This document shows, piece by piece, positions 51,918 to 60,320 of a DNA stretch of 64,000 bases (positions are counted from its first letter, which is position 1; each line of letters opens with the position of its first letter). The translations under genes were made by a program, and so were the position numbers. The notes under the pieces are model-generated. The model did not search any database, was not told the origin of the DNA, and was given only the letters and a program-made list of their open reading frames with translations. The DNA comes from CAZDBA01 sp964503615 (lineage in GTDB: Bacteria > Planctomycetota > Planctomycetia > Pirellulales > Pirellulaceae): NCBI GenBank assembly GCA_964503615.1, contig CAZDBA010000004.1, positions 1-64,000 of the forward strand, read 5' to 3'.

Positions 51918-52982
51918 CTAAGCCGAAGTAAGCTCGCCGCGATTGAGCTTGCCTAAATCAGAGTACCAGCACTGCAGCGCGTTGGCTGAGTTCGCATTGG
52001 CTGCGATGTGTCGCTGAAAATCGATACTACGGTGGATCGCCTCGCCAACCGTTTCAATATTGACGGTCCAGTTTGATATCGCCGTATTGATCGTCGAAAC
52101 CATCTCCGAGTCGCAGTGGACTTCGTTTCCTGCAAGGGCAAGCATCAACTGGCGATAAAAGTCGATCGTAAAATTGCCGACCTGCGTGGCCCGCATTCGC
52201 TTTGCCGCGCTATCTTTGCCCGCCTCGTCGATGAACGAGGTCGTTGTTTTAACAAAGTCGTGAGAACCAGGATCCAGCGATGCCAACTGTTTCAACAAAC
52301 TCGCACGGAACTCCAACACGGCCGGGTCCGAAAACGCGACGGCTGTCGACACACTTCCACCGCTAGAGGCAGCAAGTGTTTCCAGATCAACGTCCGTCTC
52401 AAGATTTAGCGACTGCAGAATCGTCAGCACCTCGCCCGTATCCAATGGCTCGAACCGAATCACTTGCGAACGGGATACGATCGTTGACAACTGACGGTGC
52501 TGGCTACTGGAAAGCAAAATGATAATCGAACCCTGCGGGGGCTCTTCTAACGTCTTGAGAAGGGCATTGGCACTTTCCTGATTCAACGCATCGGCGTCGT
52601 CGATGATTGCCACTTTGCGACTGCCGGAAAACGGTTTGAGGCTGATATCGTGACATAGCCCCGCCCGCATCCGGTGGTCGCGATCACCTATAAACGTCTC
52701 CACCGGAATGTAAGCTTTGTCCTCAGGTTTGGAAATCTGAATCAAATCGGGATGGGTCGAGGCGGCAACCTGCTGGCAACTGGGACAAGTGCCACACGGA
52801 TCGCATTGCTCTTCCGGATTGACTTCGCACAAAACAGCTTGTGCGAGTTTCAAAGCAAATTTTCGCTTGCCGATCCCGTCCGGCCCAACAAACAGATAGG
52901 TTGATACCAAACGCCCCTTTTGAGCTGCATTGCGAAAGCGCTGCACAACAGCGTCGTGTCCGAGGACATCTGACCAACTCAT
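51918..52982 (-). CDS. holB: DNA polymerase III delta' subunit
   Basis: Clamp-loader subunit, 354 residues. The AAA+ Walker A-like sequence FVGPDGIGKRKFALKLA (31-47) is followed by the zinc cluster Cys60-x2-Cys63-x2-Cys66-x2-Cys69 (CDPCGTCPSC), then IIDDADALNQESANALLKTL and EEPPQGSIIILLSS, and the SRSQVIRF sensor region. The ATP site looks degenerate at its last Thr/Ser, as in other delta' subunits. It overlaps the stop of tmk by 4 bp (ATGA at 52979-52982), the classic tmk-holB arrangement. Confidence 0.95.
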   Translation of the reverse strand: MSWSDVLGHDAVVQRFRNAAQKGRLVSTYLFVGPDGIGKRKFALKLAQAVLCEVNPEEQCDPCGTCPSCQQVAASTHPDLIQISKPEDKAYIPVETFIGDRDHRMRAGLCHDISLKPFSGSRKVAIIDDADALNQESANALLKTLEEPPQGSIIILLSSSQHRQLSTIVSRSQVIRFEPLDTGEVLTILQSLNLETDVDLETLAASSGGSVSTAVAFSDPAVLEFRASLLKQLASLDPGSHDFVKTTTSFIDEAGKDSAAKRMRATQVGNFTIDFYRQLMLALAGNEVHCDSEMVSTINTAISNWTVNIETVGEAIHRSIDFQRHIAANANSANALQCWYSDLGKLNRGELTSA

Positions 52983-53605
52983 TTCTCACCTCGCTGCAAA
53001 TACGCGATTGCTCTCTGTTGGATATCGGCTTGGATCTCGTCGATCGAGCCCGTTGCATCAATCAACTCAACCGTTTCTGGATAACGTTTTGATTCGGCGA
53101 TGAATCCGTCACGGACCGCCTGGAAATACTCGACCCCTCTGGACTCCATGCGATCCAGCTCGGCACCGTCTTTTGTAATTCTGGCGAGCGCTTTGTCTAC
53201 TGGCAAGTCAAACAGAAACGTTGCGTCGGGTAACATCCCATCGATGGCGACGTTGGTGACTGCCATGATCTCTTCAATGGAAAGTTTCCCTGCGTGCCCT
53301 TGATAAACAACGGTCGAGAAAAAGTAGCGATCGCACACGACCGTTTTGCCAGCCTCGAGAGCAGGGCGGACAACTTCTTCGACCAGTTGAGTCCGAGCTA
53401 CGGAGAACATCAACATCTCACTGCGAACGTGTATCGAAAACTCATTTTTGCCAAGCAGAATTTGGCGCATCCGGTTTCCCAATTCAGTACTGCCAGGATC
53501 GGAGCAATTGACAACCTGGTGACCGCGTTCGGTCAACCATTGGGAGAATCGTTGGATCTGAGTCGATTTCCCTGCACCATCGATACCGTCAAAAACAAAA
53601 AACAT
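52979..53605 (-). CDS. tmk: Thymidylate kinase
   Basis: Phosphorylates dTMP to dTDP; 208 residues from ATG 53605 (MFFVFDGIDGAGKST), chosen because homologues start just before the P-loop (7-15) and the upstream extension to 53638 is atypical. Includes VVCDRYFFSTVVYQG (the DRY motif), LFDLPVDKALAR and an RMESRGVEYFQAVRDGF lid-like region. The usual TREPGGT block is altered to CSDPGSTELG, losing the conserved Arg-Glu before Pro-Gly. Translationally coupled to holB. Confidence 0.94.
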   Translation of the reverse strand: MFFVFDGIDGAGKSTQIQRFSQWLTERGHQVVNCSDPGSTELGNRMRQILLGKNEFSIHVRSEMLMFSVARTQLVEEVVRPALEAGKTVVCDRYFFSTVVYQGHAGKLSIEEIMAVTNVAIDGMLPDATFLFDLPVDKALARITKDGAELDRMESRGVEYFQAVRDGFIAESKRYPETVELIDATGSIDEIQADIQQRAIAYLQRGEK

Positions 53606-54114
53606 AGTACGAATAACGATTGAAAGCGATAAAAACAACAGGTTTAAACGGCAGTTTCAAAAACCGCACCCACGGGCTTCACTGACCACGATTACAGCAA
53701 GTGGTCTCACCGTCAACCCGCCGAACAAATCTCGTATGCGGCGGCAACATCTGGCGCCGAGGTCCGCCGGGCATGGGAAGATCAATCGAAATGAACATGT
53801 GCCTAGCCAGTCTTAATTGATAGGAAGAAACCTAATTCGAGATTTTGGAATAGCTAAAAACTGCCCAAAGCAAATTTAAAGCTTCGTCGAGATTCAGAGT
53901 ATCCGACTCACAAAACAGGCCAACAGCGCATACAGCCCCACATCCCCGTTCCTGTTCCGTATCAAATCACCCTGTTTGGGAATCAAACTTCGGGTTATGC
54001 CGGTTGTTTTGCAGAGACGACGGCAGGGGCATCGTAAAACTCTGGCCATTTAAAAAAAACCTCACACACGACGACAAGCAGGCCTAGGGTTTTAAATCGT
54101 TGGACTCGAAGAAC
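53606..54114. other. Divergent intergenic region between tmk and the Tad operon
   Basis: About 500 bp without a credible gene, expected to hold both promoters. I see no hairpin or box clear enough to report. Confidence 0.45.
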
Positions 54115-54543
54115 ATGAGAACCGAAATAATGCGAATCAGGACATCAAAACACAATTTGCGAAAAGGCGCGAGCTCTGTTGAAGCAGCGTTTTGCATCCC
54201 TGTATTGCTACTACTGATGCTGGGAACTTTGGAGATCTGCTCAGGGATTTTCCTACGCGAGTCATTGAAAATTGCAACTTACGAAGGTGCACGATCAGGC
54301 GTTCGGCGCGGCGGAACACCTGAAATGGTCCGAGCAACTGTAGAAGAAGTTCTTACAGCCCGCGGCGTTCAAGGCGGTCAAGTCACAGTCGAACCGAATA
54401 ATTTTGCCGGAATGGAAGCGCTTGAGCCGATAACCGTCACTGTGTCAGCGCCGTCTGACATGAACTCTCGGTTTAATTTCGAATTCTTATTGGGTGGACA
54501 GATTAGTGCACGGACTACCATGGTAAAGGAGTTTGACGAGTAA
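54115..54543 (+). CDS. TadE-like minor pseudopilin (first copy)
   Basis: A 142-residue protein. ATG 54115 is chosen (the frame also reads from a TTG at 54100; ATG 54130 is possible). After a basic leader comes RKGASSVEAAFCIPVLLLLM, the TadE motif with the conserved Glu five residues after the Gly that precedes the hydrophobic helix, then LEICSGIFLRESLKIATYEG and a beta-rich outer domain. TadE proteins are processed by a prepilin peptidase and are minor components of Flp/Tad pili. The stop and the next start share one base (TAATG). Confidence 0.88.
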   Translation: MRTEIMRIRTSKHNLRKGASSVEAAFCIPVLLLLMLGTLEICSGIFLRESLKIATYEGARSGVRRGGTPEMVRATVEEVLTARGVQGGQVTVEPNNFAGMEALEPITVTVSAPSDMNSRFNFEFLLGGQISARTTMVKEFDE

Positions 54544-55016
54544 TGATCCACACAAAACGAAGAAAGACACGGTCAAAGAAAAGACCAAACGAAAAGCAGT
54601 TACGCACTGGCGCTACTGCCATCGAATTCGCATTGGTTGCTCCAGTACTTTTGCTGATCATTTTTTGCTGTGTTGAGTTTTCTCGCATGAGCCTACTGCA
54701 AAACTTGGCTCAGAATGCGGCTTATGAAGCATGCCGCAATGTAATTGTAGAAGGCGGCGACGTCGACGACGCGATCGACGAGGCAGAGCGGGTACTTGGC
54801 CGCCTTGGAGCTAAAGAAACAGTGATCACGGTTAACGACGGTCAAACGATCGAACCCGACACGCCTCAAGTCAATGTGCGAATCGAGATTCCAATGCACG
54901 AAAATTCATTACTACTGCCTTGGATCCTGTTCGGTGACAGGAATATGGTGGCTGAAATCTCTCTTAATACAGAGCGATATCAAGGCTTCTTTGACGGTGG
55001 AGTTTCGACCAACTAA
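54543..55016 (+). CDS. TadE-like minor pseudopilin (second copy)
   Basis: A 157-residue paralogue of the preceding protein: strongly basic leader (KRRKTRSKKRPNEKQLRTG), then GATAIEFALVAPVLLLIIFC with the TadE Glu, then VEFSRMSLLQNLAQNAAYEA and an outer domain rich in acidic residues. Starts within the stop of the first copy, so translation is coupled. Forty-five bp upstream of the TadG-like gene. Confidence 0.88.
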   Translation: MIHTKRRKTRSKKRPNEKQLRTGATAIEFALVAPVLLLIIFCCVEFSRMSLLQNLAQNAAYEACRNVIVEGGDVDDAIDEAERVLGRLGAKETVITVNDGQTIEPDTPQVNVRIEIPMHENSLLLPWILFGDRNMVAEISLNTERYQGFFDGGVSTN

Positions 55017-55061
55017 TAAGTAAACAAAATTAATGACCCATTTTAGTTTGCGAGGATAGAC

Positions 55062-56411
55062 ATGAGAATTTTACGTGAGCCAAACTTCAAGTTTGCCAGT
55101 CGAAGGGGAGCCGTTGCGCCTCTTTTCGCTGTCCTGTTGCCAGGTTTGTTTGCCCTTTGCGGATTTGCAATTAACACTGCCTATCTTCAGTTGACTTCGA
55201 CCGAGCTCAAAATTGCAACCGATGTAGCCGCGCACGCGGGCGGACGGGCAATGAGCCTTGAACAAAGCACACAAGCTGCCTGGGACACTGTCGCTTGGGC
55301 TGCCTCGCTTAACGAGGTAGCAGGACAACCGATGACGATCCCTGCCAACGAAGACCATATTCAATTCGGCCAATCAGTTCGAGGTGAAAATGGGCACGGC
55401 AAGTACGATTTTGATGTTGTATCCAGATCTGCAATTGACAGTGGTGCAGAGCCCTCCAACAGCGTCTCGGTAATCGGAACTGTTAATATGCCATTGGTTT
55501 TCCGAGCTTTACCGGGTATTCAGGAGTTTAACTCCAGTCGCAGGTCGACCGCGACCCAAGTCGACCGAGATATCGCTTTGATTTTGGATCGAAGTGGTTC
55601 CATGCTTTATCACAATGATGATAACGGTCTCACTGAAGCGATCGAAGAAATCTACGAGACAACGACTCGAAGATATTTTTGGAAATGGAGTCGTTCGCGG
55701 GGATGGTATCTCGCATTCGTTGACGAACGTTTAATCACTCGAGAAGAGCGGGACGCGGCCTTGGAGTTCCTTTACAATCGGCGATATACGGACAACCTGA
55801 TTGAGCAACTACACAACTACGGGACCGAGTTTGGAGAGTACGCCGACGACTGGATGGACAACCGTAGCTACAGTAGAACCTCCAGCACCGGAGCTCCTCG
55901 GCACAGTCGCTGGGCTTTCCTATTGGAAGGTGTTGATGCATTTACCGAAGTGCTGGAACTTACCGATCAAGAAGAACTCGTTTCGCTGTCAACTTTCGAA
56001 AGCGTTGCGACGTCCGATGTTGAATTAACCGCCAATTACCAGGAGATCCACGACGCAATCGAGAATATTTCACCATTTGGCGGAACAGCGATTGGTACTG
56101 GAATGGAAACTGGCCTGCCGCCAATCATCAACGGCTCACGGGCTAGGCCATTTGCAGCAAAAACGATCGTCGTCCTTACTGATGGAGACAGCAACAACGG
56201 TCGTGACCCGGCCGATGTGGTTCGGGACATTCGACTCAACAACTCCGTGACGATTCACACCGTGACATTTTCCGATGGAGCACTTCAAGCCCCAATGCAG
56301 GAAGTCGCACGTCTGGGAGGAGGCCAGCACTACCACGCTGATACTGGTAATGTCCTGATCGACATCTTTGAAGAGATCGCCAACAACTTGCCTACGATCT
56401 TGACTCAGTAA
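55062..56411 (+). CDS. TadG-like protein with VWA domain split by a large insertion
   Basis: A 449-residue Tad-pilus accessory protein. The N-terminal RRGAVAPLFAVLLPGLFALCG (14-34) and the adjacent region match the TadG/putative Flp pilus-assembly start. A von Willebrand A domain follows: MIDAS strand DRSGSM (176-181), the conserved Thr segment GGTAIGTGMETG (340-351) and VVLTDGDSNNG (370-380). Between the first strand and the usual first helix (RWAFLLEGVDAFTEVL from 283) lies an insertion of about 100 residues rich in Trp, Tyr and Arg. The metal-binding residues are intact. Probably displayed on or near the pilus as an adhesive domain; adhesion is inference. Confidence 0.9.
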   Translation: MRILREPNFKFASRRGAVAPLFAVLLPGLFALCGFAINTAYLQLTSTELKIATDVAAHAGGRAMSLEQSTQAAWDTVAWAASLNEVAGQPMTIPANEDHIQFGQSVRGENGHGKYDFDVVSRSAIDSGAEPSNSVSVIGTVNMPLVFRALPGIQEFNSSRRSTATQVDRDIALILDRSGSMLYHNDDNGLTEAIEEIYETTTRRYFWKWSRSRGWYLAFVDERLITREERDAALEFLYNRRYTDNLIEQLHNYGTEFGEYADDWMDNRSYSRTSSTGAPRHSRWAFLLEGVDAFTEVLELTDQEELVSLSTFESVATSDVELTANYQEIHDAIENISPFGGTAIGTGMETGLPPIINGSRARPFAAKTIVVLTDGDSNNGRDPADVVRDIRLNNSVTIHTVTFSDGALQAPMQEVARLGGGQHYHADTGNVLIDIFEEIANNLPTILTQ

Positions 56412-56433
56412 GTTTCGAAAAACGCAAATTGAA

Positions 56434-56467
56434 CCTGGCCGGACTGAATGTCCGGCCAGGTTTTTTT
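56434..56467 (+). terminator. Rho-independent terminator of the Tad operon
   Basis: CCTGGCCGGA (56434-56443) and TCCGGCCAGG (56451-56460) form a perfect 10-bp GC-rich stem with a 7-nt loop, followed by seven T, 23 bp after the TadG-like stop. Confidence 0.96.
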
Positions 56468-56511
56468 ATGCGATGCTACAAAACCAATTCGCTTGACCCG
56501 GTCGTTCATAT

Positions 56512-56548
56512 GCGAAAATTATCGGCTTTCGGTAAAGCTAATTTTCGC
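56512..56548. repeat. Bulged 15-bp hairpin in the gene-free region
   Basis: GCGAAAATTA (56512-56521), a 3-nt bulge, then GCTTT (56525-56529) pair with AAAGC (56534-56538) and TAATTTTCGC (56539-56548) around a CGGT loop. Each side is also flanked by TTCGCTTGAC (56489-56498 region and 56544-56553). Confidence 0.75.
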
Positions 56549-56902
56549 TTGACTGCATGCCAGCATCATTGGTTTCGCTTTATTGGTTTACTCTTTCTCT
56601 ACTTCACTTTTCTGGGTTTGAGCGTAGTATTAGGCCGGCCTCTGGAGCACCGGAAACGCAACAAACAAAAGACTTGATTGTCCGGTGGCCAAATTGAACT
56701 GGTGATCGAACACTTGCGGCGGGGCTGCGTAGGAAGTTTATTGAGGGTTCAATACTGAGGTCACTAACGACCTTTTTCTTTGTGCTGGGACACACTTTTT
56801 GGCAGGAATGCCATCTTCGTCTGGGACGACAAACCAAAACCTTTGGCCAATCCGTAGAGTTTGCTTGGGTGTAACGATCGCGTCCGATCATTTGGAATAA
56901 TC

Positions 56903-56933
56903 GACAGGTTTTAACAACCTGTTCGCTTTTTTT
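56903..56933 (+). terminator. Orphan intrinsic-terminator-like hairpin
   Basis: ACAGGTT (56904-56910) and AACCTGT (56916-56922) form a 7-bp stem with a 5-nt loop, followed by TCGC and a run of seven T. No gene precedes it on the plus strand within about 490 bp, so an untranslated transcript may end here. Confidence 0.6.
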
Positions 56934-57167
56934 CTGACTGTTTGTCAAAGGTCGCTAAACTTTTCACCCCTCGCATGTTTTCTCTTCGGTACAACCCGAT
57001 CGCAAAATTCTACGTTGGTAGAGTTTTCCGGTTTTTTAACTTCCTTTCAAGCTGTTTTGTCCTACCTTTCTACGAACCTTTAAAAGCCGCAATCCGTGCG
57101 CTCAAGGTCAAATCATAATTGAATTACAAATTCGACTCAAAAACTCAGAGTCATTGGAGTGAGATTG

Positions 57168-58229
57168 ATGTTACGTCTAAAAGTCCTCGTGCTAACTGGT
57201 GTTATGGTGATCAGCCAAATGGCTGTGACACCAACTGCCGAAGCTGGTCCTTTGCTGGACTGGTTGCGCGGTCGCACTTCACGGCAGAGAACGTCATGCT
57301 TTGCACAGAGAGCACCTGTACAACAGCAGACTGTTCAGTTTCAGGGAACAGCAAACCCACACAACTTGCAACCTGGACAATGCGCACGAACATGTAACAA
57401 GACCTGTTCTCGTACAGTGGTCAACTACGTGCCGACAACCGCGTATCGCACCAACTGGAAGCAAGTTCCCGTCACTCAATACCGACCACAAACCAACTCC
57501 GATCCATGCACTGGTTGCACAGTGACCTGCATGCGACCTTGCACCAGCTACACATGGCAGATGCAGCGGGTTCCATACACAACCTACCGACCTGTTTACC
57601 GAACAGAGAACTATACAGTTCCGGTAACGACGATCACTAACGATTGCGCTACAGGCACCTGTGCTCCGTGTGCGACAGGAACATGTGGCGGATCACCTGT
57701 AGTAGGTGCACCTGCTTTGGATGGCAGCCAAACTCGAGGGCAGATTTTGCCTCAGTCAACAAGTGTTGTCGCTCCAAATGGAACGTTGAGCACCGGTGGC
57801 AATTTCGGAACAATTCCTCAGTACAACGGTGTTCCCGCTGCTGATACGCCTCCCTTTGTTAACCCAAACATCAATCCGCAGATCAATCAGCGCCCCTTCA
57901 TTGATCGGATTGAAACTTTGCCAGGCACGGGGTTCCCTTCGCAAGGCAGCACCACTCGTGCGGTGGCTCCACAGAACAACAATGTTCACCCAATCAACTC
58001 TTCGCCAGCGGTGATTAGCTTTGGCAACCAAACTGCAAAGGCTTCTCCAATTCGAAAGAAGTGGAGCTACACGCCAGTTCGTTTGGCCAGCTACACCAGC
58101 ACCGAAGCTGAACCGAAGCAAACCCCGGTAAGAAAACAACCGGTCCGCATCTCGGGGAGTTTTCAACCCAACCAACCTGCTCAACAATCATCCAAGTCGA
58201 ATTCGGTCTGGGAAACGGTTGAGTGGTAG
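57168..58229 (+). CDS. Secreted Tyr/Thr/Val-repeat (YTV-like) Cys-rich surface protein
   Basis: About 353 residues from ATG 57168 (MLRLKVLVLTGVMVISQMAV, cleavage near AEA-GP), preceded by GGAGTGA; a GTG at 57159 would add three residues. The region about 80-160 contains Cys clusters (CARTCNKTCSRT, DPCTGCTVTCMRPC) alternating with aromatic/Thr/Val segments (YVPTTAYRTNW, VPYTTYRPVYRTENYTVPVT), the style of YTV-type planctomycete cell-wall proteins. The remainder is Asn/Pro/Gln-rich. Probably a structural envelope protein cross-linked through disulfides; that is inferred from composition. It ends in a strong terminator. Confidence 0.82.
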   Translation: MLRLKVLVLTGVMVISQMAVTPTAEAGPLLDWLRGRTSRQRTSCFAQRAPVQQQTVQFQGTANPHNLQPGQCARTCNKTCSRTVVNYVPTTAYRTNWKQVPVTQYRPQTNSDPCTGCTVTCMRPCTSYTWQMQRVPYTTYRPVYRTENYTVPVTTITNDCATGTCAPCATGTCGGSPVVGAPALDGSQTRGQILPQSTSVVAPNGTLSTGGNFGTIPQYNGVPAADTPPFVNPNINPQINQRPFIDRIETLPGTGFPSQGSTTRAVAPQNNNVHPINSSPAVISFGNQTAKASPIRKKWSYTPVRLASYTSTEAEPKQTPVRKQPVRISGSFQPNQPAQQSSKSNSVWETVEW

Positions 58230-58595
58230 TACTGACCGAATTGGGTTAGACAACCAACATAAGACACTGAGCACTCGGTTTCATTAGCCGAGTGCTTTTT
58301 TTGTGCCTCGCCAGAGTTCAGGCGAACATGGCCACTCCCGAAGTCTAGGCGACTCGGGCTACGATAGATAACCCTATGGGCTAGGCGCCCCGTTTTCCTG
58401 GCTCATTTGGAAAGTCAACCTCCAGCAAACTACGAATGCATTTTAAAAATAACCGCTATAAACCACAGTATCCCAAACAGGACTTGCAGATTCCCCTCCC
58501 GCCCCACTCTTAAAAAAGTTGAATATCTAATGGGGTGCAACTAAACTTGAATTGAAGCAATGTATCTTCGTAACTCCTCACCCCTGAGATTTCCA
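58230..58595. other. Intergenic region with a terminator
   Basis: Holds the terminator 58271-58302 and the leader of the next gene. Nothing else recognised. Confidence 0.55.
58271..58302 (+). terminator. Rho-independent terminator of the YTV-like gene
   Basis: GCACTCGG (58271-58278) pairs with CCGAGTGC (58288-58295) around a 9-nt loop, followed by seven T. Confidence 0.94.
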
Positions 58596-59330
58596 ATGCT
58601 TAAAACAGTTCTTTTTGCTGTGGTCGCTCTTGTCGCGATTCCCTCACTGACTTCGGCCCAGGATATTTTTTGGTCCTTCAGTCAAACGGACTCTACAAAC
58701 ACCACATCGTTGAAACCTGGGGATACAGCCTCCGCCTACATTTTTTCGGATGGACTATTGGGGTTTGACTCCATTGACCTGAACTTCTCGGTAAGTGACT
58801 CATCTGTAGTTCAGTTGACAGGTGGAGAGGCTTTCAATCCCACGTTTAGCTTGCTTGGCGGTCTTCGTTTTGACGCGGCAACCTTAACAGTTGCTGCAGA
58901 TGGTAGTTCGGGCAACTTAGGTGCATTCAACCTTTTTCAAAATGGAGTGGATCCTGGCTTCGCAATCAACTTCGATCCTGGCTTCGACCCCAGCATCGGC
59001 CCTAACGGAGCTCTCTTACTCGCCCGAGTGGACTTTGAAGTTATCGGAGAGGGAGCCGCAGATTTTGATTTCAGCTTAGGCCCTCAAGGCCTCATGCAGT
59101 TGCCAGGAATACCCGTGATTCCGACGTTGGGATCTGCAACAGCTAACTCCACGAGTCTGAGTATCCTAGGAGATGTAAATATGGACAGCAGCGTCAATAT
59201 GTTCGACATCCCGCCATTCATTCTGATTCTGTTCAACAGAGGCTTCCAAATCGAAGCGGATGTCAATGTGAATGGTGTCGTGGATTTTTTCGACATCATA
59301 CCATTTTCTGACATTTTGCTTGCCCAGTAG
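58596..59330 (+). CDS. Secreted beta-sandwich protein with C-terminal dockerin-like EF-hand pair
   Basis: A 244-residue exported protein from ATG 58596 (MLKTVLFAVVALVAIPSLTS-AQ); the frame also opens at 58560 (MYLRN), which I do not favour. Residues about 25-185 are beta-rich with a cohesin-like layout (LKPGDTASAYIFSDGLLGFD, then LLARVDFEVIGEGAADFDFS). The last 54 residues form a dockerin-like pair, GDVNMDSSVNMFDIPPFILI and ADVNVNGVVDFFDIIPFSD; the second loop has Asn at its third position and lacks some acidic ligands, so calcium binding there may be weak. The partner of the dockerin is unknown; the beta-helix protein upstream has a related pair. Confidence 0.82.
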   Translation: MLKTVLFAVVALVAIPSLTSAQDIFWSFSQTDSTNTTSLKPGDTASAYIFSDGLLGFDSIDLNFSVSDSSVVQLTGGEAFNPTFSLLGGLRFDAATLTVAADGSSGNLGAFNLFQNGVDPGFAINFDPGFDPSIGPNGALLLARVDFEVIGEGAADFDFSLGPQGLMQLPGIPVIPTLGSATANSTSLSILGDVNMDSSVNMFDIPPFILILFNRGFQIEADVNVNGVVDFFDIIPFSDILLAQ

Positions 59331-59371
59331 ATCAAGCCGGTTTTGTCAACTCAGATTCGCTGTTGGATTGC

Positions 59372-60244
59372 CTAGACAACCGAGGTCTCATCCACCGCAA
59401 CGACGGTGATTCCCAACTCTCGTGCGCGGGCCTGTACGGCCTCCTGTTCCAGCACGATTGTTTTACGCGCTTCGATAGCGAGGACTTTACCGCCGGACTC
59501 GTGAATCGTTTCTACGGTGCCGACTCCGATCGTTGGAACATCGAATCGCATATCCTGATTCGGTTTCGCGACTTTGACCACGGTAAACCCACCTGATTGG
59601 CACAATGGACCAGCACGGCGGATACAAGCGTCAGTACCTTCGATCGCTTCTACCGCCAGCACGGCACAGTCTTTGACCACAACGCTCTGACCAACATCCA
59701 ATCCACCCATCTGCTTGGCAATCTTCCAACCAAAGGCAATATCTTTGCTTTGCTTGTCGGTCACCCGACCGTTGAGCGTTCCGGTTTTGACAAGTAACTC
59801 TGGCGCAAAATCGGTGGCAGGGGTCATTTTAACTCCATAGCTATCAAACAACTGGGTAACTGTTAACAACAAAGTGTCGTCCGCTCGATCTTTGGTACGA
59901 GTCACGAAGACGGGGTAAAAATGTTTCCAGAATGTAAAATCTGGAAAGTGGCGAAACAGCGCAAACCGCTCAAATATTTTCGTCTTGAATATCTTGCCAG
60001 CCAAGGTGGCAACTTGCACACCTCGCTTGCGAAAGAAACGAGCTTGGCTTCCCATTTTGGCCATGCCCGTCCACTGAAATTCGTGGCACAGATCGGCCAG
60101 AACAGGATCCGCATGTCCGTAAACGCCTAAACAAAATACTTGATGCCCCTGATCCGTTAGGGCTTTGGCGACGTGGATTGGGAAACCACCCCACCCGGCG
60201 ATCAATCCAACTTTTTGCGAATGGGTGGCCGGCGTGGAATCCAT
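59372..60244 (-). CDS. lpxI: LpxI, UDP-2,3-diacylglucosamine hydrolase
   Basis: Lipid A enzyme that releases UMP from UDP-2,3-diacylglucosamine; 290 residues, normal. Family features: KVGLIAGWGGFPIHVAKAL at the N terminus, LAGKIFK, the ATDFAPELLVKTGTLNGRVT region, AFGWKIAKQMGGLDVGQSVV and VVKVAKPNQDMRFDVPTIG. LpxI is the alternative to LpxH in lineages lacking it. Seventy-six bp downstream of lpxD on the same strand, so the two lipid A genes form a pair. It acts at the cytoplasmic face of the inner membrane. Confidence 0.94.
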   Translation of the reverse strand: MDSTPATHSQKVGLIAGWGGFPIHVAKALTDQGHQVFCLGVYGHADPVLADLCHEFQWTGMAKMGSQARFFRKRGVQVATLAGKIFKTKIFERFALFRHFPDFTFWKHFYPVFVTRTKDRADDTLLLTVTQLFDSYGVKMTPATDFAPELLVKTGTLNGRVTDKQSKDIAFGWKIAKQMGGLDVGQSVVVKDCAVLAVEAIEGTDACIRRAGPLCQSGGFTVVKVAKPNQDMRFDVPTIGVGTVETIHESGGKVLAIEARKTIVLEQEAVQARARELGITVVAVDETSVV

Positions 60245-60320
60245 AATCGATGCGACGTTTGTCGGTTTTAGCTTCTCAAATAAATTTGGACTGTGATTAT
60301 TGGCTTGATAGCCAAAAACG

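Larger units (their letters stand above)
56412..57167. other. Gene-free stretch with a strong hairpin and an orphan terminator
   Basis: About 750 bp. After the operon terminator (56434-56467) it holds a 15-bp bulged hairpin (56512-56548) and an intrinsic-terminator-like element (56903-56933) with no gene before it. Small frames on both strands (56429-56677 plus, 56604-56948 minus) look random. Confidence 0.6.

Noticed and set aside
56429..56948. Small frames on both strands after the Tad operon
   Set aside because: The plus frame starts within the terminator stem; neither has protein-like composition.
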